This document shows, in pieces, positions 20,539 through 23,104 of a stretch of DNA of 23,104 nucleotides. The translations under genes and the position numbers were made by a program. Where the stretch lies: contig JASLFS010000055.1 of the NCBI GenBank assembly GCA_030150505.1, positions 1 through 23,104 on the forward strand, in the 5' to 3' direction. A model generated the notes under the pieces. The model had not been told where the DNA came from. It saw only the letters and a program-made list of their open reading frames with translations, and did not search any database. Source of the DNA: Vitreoscilla sp. Lineage in GTDB: Bacteria > Pseudomonadota > Gammaproteobacteria > Burkholderiales > Neisseriaceae. Position 1 is the first letter of the stretch, and each line of letters opens with the position of its first letter.

Positions 20539-22302
20539 ATGAATAAGCACCAACCTCAGCAAAATCATACCCAATCGTTGCAAAATACAGAAGAAATCAT
20601 TGATACCAGTATTGATTGGTTTACCTTCTTAGGTGTGATTGCTATTTTACTACTTGTTACTTTGCCATTAATTTTTTTTCCCGAGCAAGGAGCTGCTTGG
20701 GTAGCGCATATTAAGTCTTTTGTTACGCAAAAATTTGGTGTGTTATATCTTGGCATGGGTGTTGCCGCAGTGATTTTTGTTACCTATATTGCTTGTTCGG
20801 ATATTGGTAATATTAAAGCTGGTAAAGCGGAAGATGAAATTGAGTTTAAAACGCTTTCATGGGCTGCAATGCTGTTTTGTGCCGGTATTGGCGCCAGTAT
20901 TCTATATTGGGGCATGATTGAATGGGCTTATTATTATCAAGCCCCTCCATTCGGTTTAGAGCCAGGATCGCCTGATGCTATTCGATGGGCAACTACGTAT
21001 GGTATTTTCCACTGGGGGCCAGTTGCATGGGCAATTTATTTGGTTCCAGCAATCCCAATTGCTTATTTCTACCATGTTCGTAATAAGCCTATCTTAAAAG
21101 TGAGTCAGTCATTAGCACCGTTAATTGGTGAAAGATGGTCGCAAAGTCGTTGGGGAAGATTAGTTGATATCTTTTTCGTTTTTGGCATGATTGGCGGCGG
21201 AGCAACAACCTTGGGCTTAGCATCGCCAATGATTACAGAAGGCTTGCATCAGCTATTTAATTTACCCAAAAATATTTGGATGCAACTGATTGTCTTATTG
21301 TTAACCACTGCTATTTTTGCATACAGTGCTTTTAAAGGCATGAAAAGCGGTATTCAATTACTATCTAATATTAATTTTTATTTGGCATTAATCTTTTTAG
21401 GCTTTATTTTCTTCTTTGGCCCAACCGAATTTATGATGAATGTTGGCTTAGAAAGCCTCGGGCGTTCTTTAAGCCATAGCTTAGAAATGATGACAAATAT
21501 TGGGGCATTTAATCAATTTACAGATTATGGGTTTAAGCCGTCCTCATTTGCACAAGATTGGACTGTTTTCTATTGGGCGTGGTGGTTAGTATTTGCGCCA
21601 ACCATTGGATTGTTTATTGCTCGTATTTCTCGTGGCCGCACGATTCGCCAAATTATCGTTGGTTCAATTTTCTTTGGTAGTTTAGGTTGCGCAATGTATT
21701 TCATTATTTTAGGTAATTACAGTCTATATTTGCAGTTAACTGGACAATTAGATGTTGTAGCTATTTTAAATAATGAAAGTTCCTTTGCTGCTATTTTCGC
21801 TGTATTGCGAACGTTACCAATGGGAACCATTATGGTTGGGGCATTTACTGTATTGGCCATTATTTTTACTGCAACTACTTTTGATTCAATTTCATATATT
21901 TTGGCCTCAGTTGTTCAAAAAGAAGTAGATGATGAGCCTCATCGTTGGAATCGTTTATTCTGGGCATTCGCTTTGTGCTTCATGCCAGCAGTCTTAATGT
22001 TCTTTGGCGATTTAAATACTTTGCAAACAGCGTCTATTTTTGCAGGAACGCCATTAATTATTATCATGAGTGCAATGATGGTTTCAACTTTGAAAGCTGC
22101 TAAGTTTGATTTGTGGTTCCAGCCTGATTATGAGCGCTCGACAATTCATATTGAAGAAATTCCTGAAAATTCACCTTGGGAAGAAGGTGAGACATCAGAA
22201 CCTCCAGCTGGATCTGTTTTACATCAAGAAGCTGAGTATGAGCAAATTAGACTGCAGCAAGAAGAAGAGGAAGAAGAAAAAGAAAATGATGAAGCTAAAT
22301 GA
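20539..22302 (+). CDS. BCCT family transporter (betaine/carnitine/choline type)
   Basis: BCCT proteins import quaternary ammonium compounds such as glycine betaine, choline or carnitine, mainly as osmoprotectants. The 587-residue protein has about 12 membrane helices. The signature FYWAWWLVFAPTIGLFIARISRGRTIRQ (about 345-372) is intact, and AGIGASILYWGMIEWAYYY replaces the MGMG-type glycine motif of BetP; this glycine segment resembles CaiT-like members and leaves substrate and ion coupling open. The C-terminus is an acidic tail rich in Glu (about 550-587) with a run of six Glu, unlike the basic osmosensing tail of BetP. The start at 20539 has AAGGAGA 4 bases upstream. It has terminators on both sides, so it is monocistronic. 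It is followed by an mscS gene. Confidence 0.95.
   Translation: MNKHQPQQNHTQSLQNTEEIIDTSIDWFTFLGVIAILLLVTLPLIFFPEQGAAWVAHIKSFVTQKFGVLYLGMGVAAVIFVTYIACSDIGNIKAGKAEDEIEFKTLSWAAMLFCAGIGASILYWGMIEWAYYYQAPPFGLEPGSPDAIRWATTYGIFHWGPVAWAIYLVPAIPIAYFYHVRNKPILKVSQSLAPLIGERWSQSRWGRLVDIFFVFGMIGGGATTLGLASPMITEGLHQLFNLPKNIWMQLIVLLLTTAIFAYSAFKGMKSGIQLLSNINFYLALIFLGFIFFFGPTEFMMNVGLESLGRSLSHSLEMMTNIGAFNQFTDYGFKPSSFAQDWTVFYWAWWLVFAPTIGLFIARISRGRTIRQIIVGSIFFGSLGCAMYFIILGNYSLYLQLTGQLDVVAILNNESSFAAIFAVLRTLPMGTIMVGAFTVLAIIFTATTFDSISYILASVVQKEVDDEPHRWNRLFWAFALCFMPAVLMFFGDLNTLQTASIFAGTPLIIIMSAMMVSTLKAAKFDLWFQPDYERSTIHIEEIPENSPWEEGETSEPPAGSVLHQEAEYEQIRLQQEEEEEEKENDEAK
22259..22286 (+). repeat. Purine-only tract encoding the acidic tail of the BCCT protein
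   Basis: Twenty-eight consecutive A/G bases made mostly of GAA and GAG units encode the Glu-rich tail. Such tracts can change length by slippage in whole codons, altering the tail without a frameshift. Confidence 0.6.
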
Positions 22303-22325
22303 TAGCTCTTGAATATTCTAAAATT

Positions 22326-22353
22326 AAAGCACCGTATATGCGGTGCTTTTTTT
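22326..22353 (+). terminator. Terminator after the BCCT gene
   Basis: AAAGCACCG and CGGTGCTTT form a 9-bp stem with loop TATATG, continued by T to 22353. It lies 23 bases after the stop codon of the transporter gene and before mscS. Confidence 0.95.
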
Positions 22354-22445
22354 GTGGAGATAGGTTAATAGAGTATTAGTAATTGTTATCACATAATAGA
22401 TATGTTATTTATTAAGCAAAATGTTGAGATTAAAGAGCAAATATT

Positions 22446-23104
22446 ATGGATATCCAAGCTATTGCCCATTGGTTTTTAGATAACAAGAAATTATTAGTGC
22501 AATATGGTTTAAACATTACTTCCGCCATTATTATATTGCTTGTTGGTTGGCTTGTTGCGAAATGGGTTACCAAATATAGTAAAAGTATTATGGGCAGGCG
22601 CGAGTTAGATGCGACAACAACAGGTTTTGTATCTACTGTGATTCATTATGGTGTTGTTGTTTTGACGTTGATTGTTGCTTTGGGAAATTTGGGATTTAAA
22701 ACCGCACCATTAATTACAATGATTGGTGCTGCTGGTATTGCTGTGGGTTTAGCATTGCAAAATTCATTATCAAATTTTGCAGCTGGTTTGATTTTAATTA
22801 TTTTTCGCCCAGTTAGTGTTGGTGATTATATCGAGGTATCAGGGAAATCCGGTACTATTTTAGCAATCTCTATTATTTCAACTACACTTAAAGAAGCGAA
22901 TGGTTTTATTCATACCATCCCGAATAATGCAATGGTTAATAGTGCCGTTTCCAACTTAACTGAAAATCCGACCAGAAGAACAGAAATAATCATTGGTGTA
23001 GGTTATGAGTCTGATATTCAAACTGTAAAAAAGATATTAACTGATATTGTGACGAGTCAATCAAATATCTTAATAGATGATGGTATTGTTATTGAATTGG
23101 ATAA
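22446..23104 (+). CDS. mscS: Small-conductance mechanosensitive channel MscS (3' end beyond window)
   Basis: MscS opens when membrane tension rises and releases solutes during hypo-osmotic shock; it is a heptamer in the inner membrane. The visible 219 residues begin MDIQAIAHWFLDNK and are open at the window edge (E. coli MscS has 286). Three membrane helices are visible. The pore helix TM3 is highly recognisable: MIGAAGIAVGLALQNSLSNF, then FRPVSVGDYIEV, with the Gly/Ala packing pattern of MscS. The beta domain follows with STTLKEANGFIHTIPNNAMV and NPTRRTEIIIGVGYESDI. The ATG at 22446 has AAAGAG upstream. It is next to the BCCT transporter, an import-release pair for osmotic control, but a terminator lies between them. 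Confidence 0.96.
   Translation, partial: MDIQAIAHWFLDNKKLLVQYGLNITSAIIILLVGWLVAKWVTKYSKSIMGRRELDATTTGFVSTVIHYGVVVLTLIVALGNLGFKTAPLITMIGAAGIAVGLALQNSLSNFAAGLILIIFRPVSVGDYIEVSGKSGTILAISIISTTLKEANGFIHTIPNNAMVNSAVSNLTENPTRRTEIIIGVGYESDIQTVKKILTDIVTSQSNILIDDGIVIELD

Noticed and set aside
1..23104. CRISPR array, insertion sequence or prophage genes
   Set aside because: No regularly spaced direct repeats, transposase, integrase or phage structural gene was found in any frame; the integrated element is inferred only from its edge.

Overview
This 23.1 kb window reads as AT-rich chromosomal DNA from a beta/gammaproteobacterium with type IV pili, most likely a low-GC member of the Neisseriaceae. Three things point there. 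DksA is the single-cysteine type with a C-terminus that resembles Neisseria DksA. Four 12-mers match, or nearly match, a Neisseriaceae DNA uptake sequence dialect. The tRNA fragment near the left edge ends as the initiator tRNA of that group does. The family assignment is an inference and the species is not known.

Left edge (1-850): an accessory gene with a ribbon-helix-helix-like N-terminus is followed by what looks like the 3' end of an initiator tRNA(fMet) gene without its 5' part, then the tRNA terminator. This is the usual signature of an integrated element that used the tRNA 3' end as its attachment site. The element would lie mostly to the left of the window, and the first gene would be its last cargo gene. 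From about 742 rightward the sequence is ordinary core chromosome.

Region 864-8256, all minus strand: a small AroQ-type chorismate mutase; a transcription unit read from right to left as PIN-like nuclease - hisD - metF - lipoprotein; hisG (short form, needs HisZ) closed by its own terminator; a Sco-type copper chaperone with its own promoter; and murA. In many proteobacteria murA, hisG and hisD are consecutive. Here the Sco gene and the PIN-like gene interrupt that order.

Region 8290-12771, minus strand: yadG-yadH (ABC-2 exporter) - ibaG - murA form one tightly packed unit. Upstream, bioH - bioC - patatin-like lipoprotein form another, which ends at a strong terminator. BioC and BioH make and release the pimeloyl-ACP precursor of biotin.

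Region 12770-14849, plus strand: comF (divergent from bioH, with the two start codons sharing bases), trmL and rlpA. A bidirectional terminator separates rlpA from convergent rarD. Region 14902-18224, minus strand: rarD, then the pilT-pilU retraction ATPases. Region 18401-23104, plus strand: yggS, yggT (the proC gene often found between them is absent), dksA with a long leader, a BCCT transporter, and an MscS channel cut by the window edge. The last two are an osmotic pair: one takes up compatible solutes and the other releases them on hypo-osmotic shock.

No CRISPR array, insertion sequence, rRNA or complete tRNA was seen. The most notable signals are the tRNA-derived attachment site, the PIN-like gene with three C-terminal repeats inside the histidine region, the sparse DUS-like motifs, and the TATGCT repeats spaced by about two helical turns over the dksA promoter.
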